Both the position numbers and the translations under genes were made by a program. The notes below the pieces were generated by a model. It worked only from the letters and a program-made list of their open reading frames with translations. It did no database searches and was not told the origin of the DNA. A stretch of 64,000 nucleotides of DNA. It comes from Erythroxylum novogranatense. Taxonomy: Eukaryota > Streptophyta > Magnoliopsida > Malpighiales > Erythroxylaceae. The stretch spans positions 23,987,120-24,051,119 of the forward strand of contig CM057235.1 in assembly GCA_029891385.1 (NCBI GenBank), read 5' to 3'. Shown in pieces: positions 20,691 through 32,804 of the stretch (positions within the stretch are counted from its first letter, which is position 1; each line of letters begins with the position of its first letter).

Positions 20691-23324
20691 ATAAGCATGT
20701 TTATTTTATTTTGAGGTTTGGTTTGTTTAATTTCTTTTGGTTAGAATAATTTGAGGTTTTATTTGCTTAGGTTGATGGAAATTAAATGGAGGGATTAAGA
20801 TTAAATTAGAGTTACATGTGTTAGTGAAAAGTAAAGGAAATGTGGGTATAAGGTTAAATTGGGAAGTTCACTTAAGTTGTTAAGGTTTAAGGCTTATAAG
20901 GAGGGGTAGCTTAGTCTTTTTAGTTTCATTAAAGAAGAAGGAAGGAACAAATGGGCTTGTGGTCGTTTGTGTGAAGGAAGCTACGAAAATTACATGTAAA
21001 GAGAGGATAAGTGAAACTACATCTTTTGGACTTAGGCTTGTGAAAGTTAAGAAACAAATTGGTTAAGTCTTTTGAAGGGAACTCACAAAACTTACAAAGA
21101 AAAGAAAGGGAGAGCTTCGGTTGAGTGGAGAAAAGAAGAAGAAGAAGAAGAAGAGATTAGGGTTTTGACAATTCTTGCTTTAGAAAAGAGAATTTGAGAG
21201 TTCTTTAAGAAGGAAAAAGGAAGAGGAAGGTGAAATCCTTCATTAGAGGCAAGAAGTGATTTTCTTTGGTGGATTTTAAGGTAAGTTATTTCGAAATCCT
21301 TTGGAATCTTTGATGGGTTTTGGTTCAAATAGCTTAGGAAAAGCATGGGTAAGGTTTTATAGGATCAATTTCATGCTTTCATTTCCTAAGAATTGTCAAT
21401 TTTGACAACTCATGTTAGGTTGAAATTTTGTGTTTTGATGAAGGTCAAGAGAGGCAAGAGGAGTTAGAGGAAAGGCAAATTGACCAAGATTAAAGCTAAA
21501 GGAATTAAGGTGGGTGATCTTTTAATAATTGAGTTAATAAGCACATAAAATTTCTTGTCATAAATTCCATTTATTTCTTTCCAATGACTTACCAATGTTG
21601 TATTTATTACTCTTTGGGATGGTTTAAACTTGTATTATATGTCTTTTGTATGTAAATACATTGTGGAAATATTTGTAGAATTGTTTGTCAAGTGAAAAAG
21701 ATTAGAATATGTGTTTTCAGAAAAATCCAATTTTGGGCAATTATGTGTGAATTATGTGAAATGTATGTTTATATGGGTTTGTGGTGGTCCCTTAAGAGTC
21801 AAGGGTAGTTGTCTGTTCATAGGCTTCTCCCACCTGCCCGCTAGCGACATTGGAGTTCCTTACGGAATCCCATAAGTTCATGACTACATATGACCGCTTC
21901 GCGGGAATGTGTAGTACATTCCGTTTGGATCCACCCAAACCATCTTCTGTGTGTATATGTGACATTGCTTTGTATTTGTTGATTTTTGTAAATTTTTTGA
22001 TCAAATTGAAAATGATGGGGATTTCTTTATGGCAAAAATGATTTTGGTAAAATTGCTTTGAAAAGAATTGTTAAAGAATTTTGCATGCTTGTTCTTGGTT
22101 ATTAAATTGTTACCCACTGAGCCGTCGAGCTCACACCCCATTCTCCCCTCCACAGGCGACGAGCGAGAAAATGAGTAATCCGTATCGGGATTGAGGCATT
22201 ACTCCTACGTATTTTTAACTTTGAAGTCAACTTTTGGAAAACAAGGCTTTAGATAACATTTTGGAGAAATGACTTTTCTTTGTATTTTGAATTTTGATAC
22301 TTTCAATGTATTAGGGCTAAAATGCCCTCTAAAGCTTTGTAATAACTTATGTTTTCATGTAAATGCAAGAGATTTGAGTTTTAATGTATCTTGTGTATGT
22401 TTCACAAAAATGTATTGTTGTATGGTTGGAAAAATGGCTAGAAGAGGAGAATTGTGTTTGCTACCTTTGTGAGTCAATTTCTGGGTTTATATGAATTGGT
22501 TTGTGATTTGGGAGATTGAAGAATGTGGAGGTTGAAGTTTTGTGCAGGTACTGGAAATTTGATTGTGTATTTGAAGATTTTGGCTAGTGAAATTTTTAGG
22601 AGAGATGCTGTCAAAATTTTCATAATGGGCAGAAACTTTGACAGAGTTTTTGACCCTCTTGGAGTTTGAATTGGATTGGAGGGTCTTATTGAAGATTGTA
22701 GTTCATGTTTAGAGCTTTCCATTGGTTTATAATATGTCACTTTTGGACTTAGGATTAAGAAGTTATAAGGTTTGAAAGAATGCAGTTACTGTTAGAAAAT
22801 GTATTATTCAGGCAGTATATTTGGAAGGGTTTTTCACTTTCTTATAGCCTTCATTGATTCTTGCATCCTTCATGAAAGATGTAGATTGTCTTTTATTCTT
22901 TCCATTGATGTATAATATGTCATTTTTGGGTTTAGGAGTAAGAAGTTATGAGGTTAGGAAAATTTTAGTTACTGTTTAAATTGTCTTTTTATAGGCAGTA
23001 GCTTTGAATAGAGATATTGAATATGATTCTGTATTTGAGCGATTTCTCGATTTATAGAGATCCGATTGAGGAGATTTTTGTTTCTAATTAACCTAGAGAC
23101 ATGAAATTTTCTTTTTAGCTAGAAGTTGGTTTTCAATTTGGGCCCTAAGGATTTCACTTTTTAGGAGGTAAATTAAGGTGAACTCTACAAGATCTGTTCG
23201 GATGTAATTAAAATAAGTTCGTATTTGAGATTTGACGTGGTGAGGAATTCCTCCCTCGTGGGCTAAGCGTCTAGATGTCACGTAGGACGTCGGACACATG
23301 ACTCTCCAGGGTGGGGTTCCAACA
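20661..23324 (+). repeat. 3' LTR of the Ty3 element, complete (family A, 2,664 bp)
   Basis: It begins TGTTGGGCCCCG and ends TTCCAACA, and is preceded by the PPT and followed by copia gag sequence at 23325. It serves as reference for the family A pieces at 1-2011, 27304-28740, 41620-44223 and 50250-51196. It contains a GAA-rich run (about 21130-21155) and the single copy of the 'gaccgcttcgcggg' hairpin (21890). Confidence 0.93.
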
Positions 23325-26300
23325 GAAATCATACTGCAGACAATGTCGTCGTCGCTACCAACGCCCAAATCAAAATCAAAATCAGAACCAAACCCATTAC
23401 CCACCAACATTGGCCAATTACTCTTACAATTTTCCATCACCCTCACCCTATTATCCACCACCTCCTCTAATGATGAATTACTACCCACCCCCTCTACCAT
23501 TGGCAAACTACTCCATTGCATTACCTTCCATAAACCATTGGCACTCTAACACTGCTGCCAATTACCATGTCACACCTAATATTCAATTATTGGGCGCTGC
23601 TACTGATATCAAGGTAATGATCATCTTTATGTTGGAAATGGTGTTGGCTTACCGATTTCTCACACTGGTACTGTTACCATTCCCTCTTCCAATGGTCCCC
23701 TTCATTTAAAACATACCCTTTGTGTTCCTAAAATTGTAAAAAATCTTTTTTCTATTCAGAAATTCACCACTAACAATTGTTGTTTCTTTGAATTTTGGCC
23801 TCACTGTTTTTTTTGTTAAGGATCAGGTCATAAAGAAGATTCTTTTGTAGAGTCCAAGTGAAGATGGTATCTATTCTCTTAAATCAGCCTTGAAGTCTGC
23901 CATGATAGCCACTGTTCCTTCATTTTCTAATTGGCATTATGCCTTATGTCATCCACATCGTAGGACTGTGTCCAAAATAATCAAAGATTTCAATTTACCT
24001 TGCTCTAGTTTTCATTTTAATCCTTGTTTTGCTTGCAACTTAGATAAATTATCTAGACTTTCCTTAGCTTCTATTGAACACAAGAGCAGGGGTCCCTTTC
24101 AAATAATTCACTCTGATGTTTGGGATCTTACTCCTGTTGTGTCTAGTTTAGGTCATAAATATATTCTGCTTTTTATTGACGATTTCACTCATTTTACTTG
24201 GCTATATTTGTTGAAAAATGAAAGTGATGTCTATGCCATGTTTCTTCAATTTCAATATCTTGTATAGCATCAATTTAATTAAAAAATATTAGCTTTTCAT
24301 TCTGATTGGGAGGGGAATACCAGAAATTGAATAAATATTTTCAACAAACTGGTATAATTCATAGGATAGCATGTCTTTACACTCACAAACAAAATGGTAC
24401 CGTAGAAAAAAAATTCATCAACTCATTGACATTACTCTTATATTGCTTTCTCATGTTAAATTACCCTTACAATACTGGAACTATGTTGCTGAAAATAGTG
24501 TTCAATCTATAAATATAATGCCCTTACGAAACCCTTCAAAATCATAGTCAGTTTATGTGTTTGTATAAGTCTTCACCAAATTATCTTGCCCAACAGCCTT
24601 TTGGTTGTACCATTTATCCATTTCTTAGACCGTATTCTAATCACAAATTTTCATTCAGGGCCATACTGCATAATTACTTAGGAACAAGTCCTTCCCATCA
24701 TGCTCATCGTTATCTAAATCCCACGTCAAAGCGTGTTTATCTTGTTAGGCATGTCAAGTTTGATTCAAACACATTTCTTGGTTCTCAATTTTCTCCAGTT
24801 ATAGTTCCACCTCCACCTACTACACCATGGCTTTCCATCACAAATCAGATACCGCATCACTTGGGCACTCTAGTTGAATCAGGTACGACTTTATCTAATA
24901 CAAATTTATATGCAGAGTCTAATTCATTGACAAACAACTTGCCAAATCTAAATCATTCACCAGCAGCTACATCCGACAATAATTAGACTCCTACATTCAA
25001 TACGTCTTCTTCCCCTCCCAACCAAATTGTCCCATATACCAATCCATAAAATCCACTAGCTTTAGACCTTGTAGTCGACCTTTCCTTCGACTTTCCTTCA
25101 ATTACTTTACCACACAACCGCATTCAAACTCACCTAACGCAGCTTTGAGACCATCCACTAGACAAAGAAAACATGCTTTAATCTGTACAACCAAGCTTGA
25201 TATTTTGTCGTATGAACCTCAAACCAGCAATCAAGCTCAGCCTCATCTTCAATGGAGGCAGGCCATGGAAAGTGAAATTAATGCCTTCTTGCAAAATAAA
25301 ACATGACAGTTGGTTCCTCGCCCTCCAATTACCAACATTGTGGAAAATAAATGACTATTTCGTATTAAACGGAAAGCTAATGGAGATATTGAGCATTATA
25401 AGGCTCATTTGGTTGCGAAGGTTTTCTCTCAGCAACCTGGAATTGATTACAATGAGACCTTCAGCTCGGTAATCAAAGCATCAACAATTCGCATAGTATT
25501 GTCTCTTGCTACTGTGTCTAAATGGCTGATTAGGCAGCTGGATATATCTAATGTATTCTTGCATGGATATCTTGAGGAGTATATATATATGGCTTAACCT
25601 CCTGGGTTCATTGATTCCATTCATCTAGATTATGTTTGTAAATTACAGAAATCTTTGTATGGGCTCCGACAGGCATCGAATGCTTGGTTTCAACGATTGA
25701 GTAATTTTTTGTTACAGATTGGGTTTCAAGCTTCAAATTCTTCATTTCAAGCTTCAAATTCTTCTTTGTTCAATTATAGGGAGGATAATATTAAATTCTT
25801 CATTTTAATCTATGTTGATGATATTTTGCTTACATGCTCTGATTCTAGCAAGTTAGAATTTTTTCTGCAAGCTTTATAGTTTGCGTTTCCGGTTAAAGAC
25901 CTTGGCAAGTTGCATTATTTTTTGGGCATTGAAGTGCTTCCGACATCCTCTGGAATTGTGCTATCATAGTAGAAATATGTTCGTGATTTTTTGCATCAGT
26001 TTAACATGATTGATAGCAAGGCAATCTTGACTCCTATGGCTACCACTCCGCCACTATCTAAGCATGGTGGTGAACTCATGTCTAACGGAGAACAATTTCA
26101 GCATCTAGTTGGTTTTCTTCAATATGTTACTCTCACTAGACCAGATGTGTCCTTCATAGTTAGCAAACTTGCGCAGTTCATGCATCAACCAATGCAAGAT
26201 CACTAGATAGTAGCCAAACGTTTATTGCGTTATCTCAACGGTACTGCTTCTATGGGTCTCTTCTTGCCTAATACTTCTCCAATATCTTTACAATTTTTTT

Positions 26301-26749
26301 CGGATAGCGACTGGGTTAGCTGCCCTACTGATCGAAAATCAACATCTGGGTATGCAATTTATTTGGTGGATAACTTAATATCATGGTCGTCCAAGAAATA
26401 GTCCATTGTTACTCGCTCTTTAACGGAAAGTGCTCATGTTACATTTGAGATTATGTGGCTTTTGTCCTTGCTCTGCAAACTTGGGTATCAAGTTTCACCA
26501 ACAACCCTGTGGTGTGATAACATTGGGGCAATTTACTTGACATCAAATCCAATTTTTCATGCTCGAATGAAGCATATTGAACTAGATTTTGATTTTGTGA
26601 GAGACCAAGTACAGCACAAAAAGGTTCAGATTAAGTTTATATCAGGCCAAGATCAGATTGTTGACATAATGACCAAACCTTTAGGCTCCTGTCTATTTTT
26701 GCATTATGGTGACAAGCTTCATCTTCAGCCTTCTCCATCTTCAGCTTGA
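23325..26749 (+). pseudogene. Copia element 1 gag end and pol (protease to RNase H), broken
   Basis: A Q/N/P-rich gag tail (23325-23550) leads to the protease, where WHSNTAANYHVTPN replaces the expected D-S/T-G active site, so it is dead. Integrase follows: WHYALCHPHRRTVSKI (about 23932), CFACNLDKLSRL, IIHSDVWDLTPV (24100), FIDDFTHFTWLYLL (24173). RT: SALNQ-type region about 25250-25450 is degraded; [18 protein letters not shown] (about 25540), MYGLRQASNAWFQRL (25655), YVDD at 25811-25822. RNase H: DNIGAIYLTSNPIFHARMKH (26517). A 21-bp tandem duplication (FQASNSS twice) sits at about 25724-25765. Stops and frameshifts are many. Confidence 0.9.
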
Positions 26750-26756
26750 GGGGGCA

Positions 26757-27025
26757 TGTTAAGGTATCAGCAGTTGATTTAGATATGTGCAGACTCTGTT
26801 ACGATATCAGCAACTGATTTGGATATGAGTAGATTCATTCAACGTTACCTTGATTTCCCTGATGCTGTGCATATTTGATTCCTTGATTCTTGGTGTATAT
26901 TTGATTTTGTTCAGATCATTTTCCCTTAGTTTTAGATTAGAATATCTATTATAGTTGGCTATAAATGTCACAATACTGTAACTAAAAGAAATAAAATTTT
27001 CTTCTCCTTCTCTGTTGATCGTACA
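26757..27025 (+). repeat. 3' LTR of copia element 1 (269 bp)
   Basis: It starts TGTTAAGGTATCAGC directly after CTTGAGGGGGCA and ends GTACA at 27025, abutting the GTCCC target half at 27026-27030. It lacks about 31 bp near its end compared with the 5' LTR. Confidence 0.85.
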
Positions 27026-27030
27026 GTCCC

Positions 27031-27266
27031 AACTTATAGCCTTCTAAAATCCTACAGTAAAATCTCCTACCATAGTGCATCTTGAAAGCTTTTATTCTTC
27101 CAGCATCACAAGGTTGAATTCTTGATGTCATGTTAGGTGGCAAGAAGAACAACTCAACATTATGTAACCCTTCAATATTTCGTGGATGTGCTAGACAATT
27201 ATTTACCAAAAAAAAATTCTATCTTGCATTTTTTTATCAAACCAACGGATATATTCATCATAGAGC
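27031..27266 (-). pseudogene. pogo-like transposase, segment 3 (second and third catalytic motifs)
   Basis: The translation reads YDEYIRWFDKKMQDRK, a frameshift at an A/T homopolymer (about 27207-27216), then LVNNCLAHPRNIEGLHNVEL, FFLPPNMTSRIQPCDAG and RIKAFKMHYGRRFYCRILEG. In the family the second catalytic motif is VDNCPAH; here D is N (AAT, 27201-27203). The third acidic residue (QPCDAG) is kept. The segment ends at the GTCCC half of the target duplication of copia element 1 and continues at 9502. Confidence 0.9.
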
Positions 27267-27303
27267 ACACTTGTTAGCTGGCGAGATTTATGTAGATCCC
27301 ATG

Positions 27304-28740
27304 TGTTGGACCCCGAATTTTTCTAGAATTTTTGAATTATAAAGTGGCATTAAATGAGGAAACTTATGGTGACTTATTTGTGTGCAAAGAAAAAGAAGAG
27401 TCAAGAATATGAATTGTTATATGAGATTATGATAGGTTATTAATGATTATGATTAATTATGGTCTAAAGTGTGGTTTTGAGTTTAAATGAAATTTATAGT
27501 GAATACATTGTTTTAAATGGAAGTTAAAAATCAAGAAATAAAGAGAAAATGTGTGAGAATATGAAGAATTGAGAAAGTTTGACTTTTTGGAGTAGAGAGT
27601 TGACTTTTTGATTTAGACAGAATTTGAGAAAATGATCTTCATGAAACTTGTAGTTTCTATTGAGAGCTTTCTATCGCCATAAATTTTGATATTTTTCGAT
27701 ATCGGGAGTGAAAGTTATGATCAGTCAAAGTTAAGTATTATTTTGCTTTGTTTTGTGAAAATGTCCATAAGTGTACATTTAGGTGTACTGTGATTTGAGG
27801 CAAATTATGTACTGATGTGGTCTGAATTGAGTTAAGTGATCTACATGAAAGTCATAGAAGATTTTCCTAGCTTTTCAATGATGTATAATATGTTATTTCT
27901 GGTCGTGGAATTTGGAAGATATGAAATTTGGAAGTTTGGATGTTGTTTTAGGATGACAAATTCTGACAGAAACTTTGATTGAAAAATTGACCTAGTTAGA
28001 GGTTGAAATTGCCTTTAAGTGCTTCATGAAAGTTTTATATTGTGTTTTGATCTTTCCATTGATGTAAAGTATGGAAATTTTGGACCATGGAATAGGAAGT
28101 TGTGATTTTTAGAAGTTGTGTTTTACTGTTTAGGGCGATTTGACCCTTGCCCGTTCTTTTACTTCTAACTTTTTCGTCCGACATCCGATTAATCCGAATT
28201 TTATTAAAGCATTGGATTCCTAAGACATCTCTTATCCCTTCATGAAAATTTGTGATTTTTGAGATTAATTTGAAAAAATATTGATTGAATCAAAGTGAGA
28301 GGATTGATTACAGAGTTTTAGTTGGATATTTTTCTGAACATGTTTAGGTATTTTGATGATATCTCGATCTGTAGAGATCCAATTAAGTTGATTCTTATTT
28401 TTAAATAAATTAGAGACATGGGACTACAAGTTATCTTAAGAAATCAAATTTCAATTCAGTCCCTAAGATTTTCAATTTCTGAATTGAAGTATTAAAGCTA
28501 TAAGAATATATAAGGGCAAATTGGGCATGACACTTAAGTCCAAGAGTTATAAGGCTTATATTGGAGGGCAAAATGGACATTGCCCACTCATTAAGAATAT
28601 GAATTAGAAGAATAAAATTGAAAATGAGAAGAGAAAGAAGAAGAAGTCATGGAAGAAGAAGAGAAGAAGAAAAAGCTAGGGTTTGGAGATATTTGACGAT
28701 TTTGAAGAATTTGAAGCCAAATCAAGTAAGTATAAGCATC
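27304..28740 (+). repeat. Family A LTR fragment inside copia element 2
   Basis: It starts TGTTGGACCCCGAATTTTTC, the left end of family A. It contains the same order of blocks as the reference LTR ('agggcaaaatggacattgcc', a GAA-rich run at 28620-28670, 'gctagggtttggag'). It stops at about 28735-28745 without CCAACA, where copia gag follows. It is therefore the left part of an LTR, with a deletion that removed both its right part and the adjoining copia sequence. Confidence 0.8.
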
Positions 28741-28759
28741 TTTCCCCTTGATAGCTATT

Positions 28760-31700
28760 CGAAGCCAGTGAGGGACAGGTTCAAATTCTACCAAAGGAAA
28801 ACACAACCAAGGCTCAGGAAAATCCAACAATTATGTTTGCAATCACTGTGGTGAATCTGGCCATTCGAAGCATCATTGTTATGAGTTTATTGGATATCCT
28901 GAATGGTGGGATTTTTCGAAGAAGCCACGAAAGAACATCACTGGCAAAGTTGCGATGGTGACATCAGGTGAAGATTTTCTAGCTCAAGAGGGAACTCCGA
29001 CTGCCAATGTAACTCAACTAGGTAGTGTTGGTAAGAATAGAATTCTTTCTGCTATTACTAAAGATGGTACTTGGATTATTGATACTGGTGCATCCGATCA
29101 TATGATTAGAGACTCTAGTAAATTGCAGAACCTTCATCCATCATCCCAACAGGTCATATCCACAGGAAATGGTGGTACCTCTCCTATTATAGGGGAGGGA
29201 TCCATTGTCTTGTCCAATACCATAACCTTGATATGGTTTTAGTTGTTCCTACCCTTGAATATAGTCTATTGTCTGTAAGCCAGATTACCTTCGCTCTAAA
29301 TTGCACTATTACTTTTTGGCCATTTATTGTGTTTTTCAGGAAATTCTGACCTGGAAGACTCTTGGTTGTGGTATTAAACTTGGCAAACTCTACTACTTGG
29401 ACTTGACAGAAACTAGCAAACGAAAGTGTAGCAAGACTTGTTTGGCAAAAGGGGGTGGCAGGACACAAGCTGATGTGTGGCTTTGGCATAGGAGGCTGAG
29501 GCACCTTTCATTTGGTTATCTTAAGAAATTGAGACCAAGTTTGTTTACAGGATTGGATATTTGAGATTTCCAGTGTGATATTTGTGAATTGGCAAAGAGC
29601 TATCGTAAACCTTGCTTATCTACTTTCAATAAATGCTCTAAACCCTTTTTGTTTTTTCACTCTGATATTTGGGGGCCTGCAAAAATTGTATCTATGTATA
29701 ATGCTCATTATTTTATTACATTTATTGATGAGTGTACTTGGATGACTTGGGTATCCTTCATAAAAAAAGTGATGCCAGAACTACTTTTCATGATTTTCAC
29801 AACATGGTGAAAACTCAATTTCAGAAACAGATTCGAGTTTGGCAATCAGACAATGCCATGGAGTTTCTTGATGCCTCGGTTGGTGATTATCTTCGACAAG
29901 AAGGAATCAGACATCATACTTCTTACACTTACACACCTCAACAAAATTGACTTGCAGAGAGGAACAATAGGCAAATCATGGAGGTGGTACGTGCATCTAT
30001 CTTTGGCATGAATATCCCTCGATTCTATTAGGGAGAGGCTGTAAAATCTGTTGTTTATCTTATTAACAGAGTACCTTCCCGAGTTATTGATTTCCAAATC
30101 CCTCACCAAAAATTACAAACCTTTTTTGACATACCCCACCAACTGAACCTGGAACCTAGAATTTTTGGCTGCACTGTCTATGTTTACATACCCAAAGTTT
30201 TGCGCACCAAAATTGATCCCTGTGCCACACGATGTGTATTTGTTGGTTATTCTGACTTTCAGAAAGGGTATCGATGCTATGACCCTAAAACTTGAAAATT
30301 ACATGTTTCTCTGATGCCTCTTTCCACGAAACTGAACCCTATTATTCAGGGGGAGATTTGCACTCTCCTCTTCAGGGGGAGAATGTGTATGAAGAGGGTG
30401 AGCCTTGCATTAACAGTACTATTTTTGATAAGGATGATGGTGGTGATGTTTTTATAGAACTCGAGGCTTTGGAAGAAGGGTTGAGTAGCAACAAACACAT
30501 TTATACTCAGCTCACTCAAACCCAAATAGCACAAGATGAATGTCCGTCTTTAGACAGCGAAATTCACAAAGATGGTATTGATGATACACAAGCCACAAGC
30601 CACAAGCCTCAAAGGGGAAGAAGCTGAGATGATTGAGTTGCCCACACCATCAACTGGAGAGTCTTCTTCCCAGAATGTCTTGGATAATTCTACCACTGAT
30701 TGTCCATCCCAAATTACTCCCAGGTATTCCCAAAGAACTAATAAAGGTGTTCCAAAGAAACAATATGAGCCTGACCTTAAAGCTAATGTGAAGTATCTTA
30801 TCAATAACTATGTCTCTACTCATAGACTTTCGGAATCTTATGCACAAACCATTAATCAATTATCCAAAGTGTCTATTCCTAGTAATGTGTAGGATGCATT
30901 GGTAGATCTAAAATGGACAAAGGCTATGAATGAAGAGATGGAAGCCTTGCAGAAGAATTCCACTTGGGAGCTTGTTCCCTTACCAGAAGGGAAGAAGGCA
31001 ATTGGGTGTAGATGGGTGTACATTGTTAAACTAAAAGCATATGGAAGCATAGATAGATACAAGGCAAGACTTGTGGCCAAGGGATATACCCAAAAATATG
31101 GTATCGACTACCAAGAGACCTTCGCACCAGTAGCCAAGCTCAACACCATCCGTATTCTCATATCCATTGCTGCAAATCGAGGTGACGTAAAGAATGCCTT
31201 CTTGAATGGGGATCCTGAGGAAGAAGTATACATGGAACTTCCACCTGGAATAATAAAAAGTTCCAAGCACAAAGGTGAAGTATGCAAACTTAAAAAATCC
31301 CTATATGGTTTGAAGCAATCCCCTAGAGCTTGGTTTGGGAGGTTCACTTCGGCAATGAAAACAACTGGTTACCAAAAAAGCAATGCGGACCATACTTTGT
31401 TTGTGAAACATAAAGGAGGAAGGGTAACTTCTTTGATTATCTATGTAGATGACATGATTTTGACAGGTGATGATCTTGAAGAAATGAAGACATTACGAGA
31501 GTATATGTCAACAGAATTCGAAATGAAGGATCTGGGAAAACTGAGATATTTTCTTGGAATTGAGGTAGCAAGGTCCAAATAAGGAATTTCCCTTTCACAG
31601 CATAAATATGTATTGGATTTACTAAGTAAGACTGGAATGTTGGCTTGTAAACCTGTTGAAACACCGATAGAAATGAATCATCGACTTGGGATCTTCCCAG

Positions 31701-32395
31701 ATCAAGTTCCTACAGATATGGGTCTGTATCAAAGGATAATAGGTAAGTTAATTTACCTAACTCATACTAGACCTGATATAATGTATGCTGTAGGTGTTGT
31801 GAGCCAATTTTTGCATACACCAAGTGAGCAGCATATGAATGCAGTTTATAGAATCTTGAGGTATCTGAAAGGCACCCCTGGCAAGGGTTTATTGTACTTA
31901 CAGAATGGTCTTTTAAATATTGAAGGCTATACTGATGCAGATTACGCAGGAGATCAAACAACACGAAGATCTGCATCTGGTTATCTAACTTTCTTAGAAG
32001 GAAATCTGGTTACTTGGAGAAGTAAAAAACAGAAAGTTGTAGCACGATCTAGTGCAGAAGTAGAATTTCGAGGAATGACGTAAGGGTTGTGTGAGTTGTT
32101 ATGGATCAAGAGTGTTTTGAAGGATTTAGGTGTCAAGTACACGGATCCTATTAACTTATACTGTGATAACAAGGCTGCAATTCAGATTGCACATAATCCT
32201 GTTTAGCATGATCGAACTAAGCATTTTGAAGTAGATCGTCATTTCATGAAAGAGAAGCTAGACCAAAGGGGTCATATGTTTTCTATTTGTTAAATCTGCA
32301 AGTCAACTAGCTGACATCCTTACCAAGGTAGTATCAGGAAAGGAATTTCATAGTATGATTGGCAAGTTAGGCATGATAAACATCTATGCACCAAC
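28760..32395 (+). pseudogene. Copia element 2 gag end and pol, broken
   Basis: Zinc knuckle: CNHCGESGHSKHHCYEF (28835). Protease: WIIDTGASDHM (about 29073), active site intact. Integrase: HRRLRHLSFGYLKKL (29491), FHSDIWGPAK (29656), FIDECTWMTW (29721), and YTPQQN*LAERNN (29930) carrying the catalytic E. RT: KARLVAKGYTQKYGIDYQET (about 31060), DVKNAFLNGDPEEEVYM (31182), SLYGLKQSPRAWF (31300), YVDD at 31442-31453. RNase H: GYTDADYAGDQTTRRSASGY (31924), [12 protein letters not shown] (32165), HFMKEKLDQ (32239). About eight codons expected before DVKNAF are missing. Stops include 31580-31582 and 32081-32083. Confidence 0.92.
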
Positions 32396-32406
32396 TTGAG
32401 GGGGAG

Positions 32407-32587
32407 TGTTAGCTGACGAGATTTATGTAGATCCCATTATTGTAGAGATGTTTATTTATTTCCTTGTATAAATTATTTTCTTACTTAAATAGGAGTCTTG
32501 TTTCCTGTATATATACTCTTTGTAGATGTTAATACAAATATGAAACATTCTTGGAACAAAAACCTTTTTTCTTCTTTGCCATGCTCA
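32407..32587 (+). repeat. 3' LTR of copia element 2 (181 bp) with preceding PPT
   Basis: A purine tract (CTTGAGGGGGAG, 32395-32406) precedes TGTTAGCTGACGAG. The LTR ends CATGCTCA at 32587 before ACACT. It contains a TATA-like 'gtatatatactc' (about 32507) that would be the LTR promoter. Confidence 0.85.
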
Positions 32588-32592
32588 ACACT

Positions 32593-32799
32593 TGTCATCC
32601 AAGTTCTTTTGTTGGCACGGTAGTGACAATTCAAGCTATTCATGTTGACATTCTTAAATTAACGTGACTTTGCATATTTTCCAATAATCTATAAAGGGAT
32701 CTTTTTGAAGCCATCCTCATTGCAATAAATAATAACTGTTAGCCTTTCTTTGTCTTATTTTCTTCCTTCAAATTACTTCGTAGCAAGAGAATGATCAGC
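32593..32799 (-). pseudogene. pogo-like transposase, segment 2
   Basis: The translation reads ADHSLATK, then GRKQDKERLTVIICCNEDGS, KKIPLWIIGKYAKSRCFKN, VNMNSLNCHYRANKRTWM. This is the middle of the DDE_1 catalytic core of Tigger/jerky-like proteins. It joins segment 1 in frame across the TTATA duplication, with one CAA-to-TAA-type stop at the join, and segment 3 across the ACACT duplication (TSV then LYDEYIRWFDKKM). The preserved order shows that the solo LTR at 32805 and the copia element at 27272 both landed in this one gene. Confidence 0.88.
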
Positions 32800-32804
32800 T
32801 TATA

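Larger units (their letters stand above)
10185..23324 (+). mobile_element. Chromodomain Ty3/gypsy element (Tekay/Del-like), nested in copia 1
   Basis: The 5' LTR is present as two pieces (10185-10709, 15083-15747), followed by PBS 15752-15763, gag-pol 15971-20690 and the 3' LTR 20661-23324 (2,664 bp). The integrase ends in a chromodomain-like segment. Long LTRs, the initiator-Met primer site and the chromodomain point to the Tekay/Del chromoviruses. The 5' LTR lacks its first about 1.4 kb and is split by a solo LTR of family B. Coding frames hold many stops, so the copy is inactive. Confidence 0.93.
9508..27025 (+). mobile_element. Copia retrotransposon 1, interrupted by a Ty3 element
   Basis: The 5' LTR starts at 9508 (TGTTAAGATATCA). 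The 3' LTR (26757-27025) starts TGTTAAGGTATCA and is preceded by a purine tract (CTTGAGGGGGCA). Flanking duplications are GTCCT (9503-9507) and GTCCC (27026-27030), one mismatch. Internal order is gag, protease, integrase, RT, RNase H, i.e. Pseudoviridae/Ty1-copia. gag is cut at about 10184, where a Ty3 element follows, and coding resumes at 23325. Without the nested DNA about 4.4 kb remains. All frames contain stops. Confidence 0.9.
27272..32587 (+). mobile_element. Copia retrotransposon 2, short LTR, 5' part replaced by LTR A fragment
   Basis: Perfect 5-bp duplications ACACT (27267-27271 and 32588-32592) flank it. The 3' LTR is 181 bp (32407-32587). Of the 5' LTR only 27272-27302 remains (TGTTAGCTGGCGAG...GATCCCAT). 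It then passes into a family A LTR fragment and resumes within gag near 28760. The 5' LTR remainder, PBS and capsid region are missing. Coding order is gag knuckle, protease, integrase, RT, RNase H. Confidence 0.92.
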
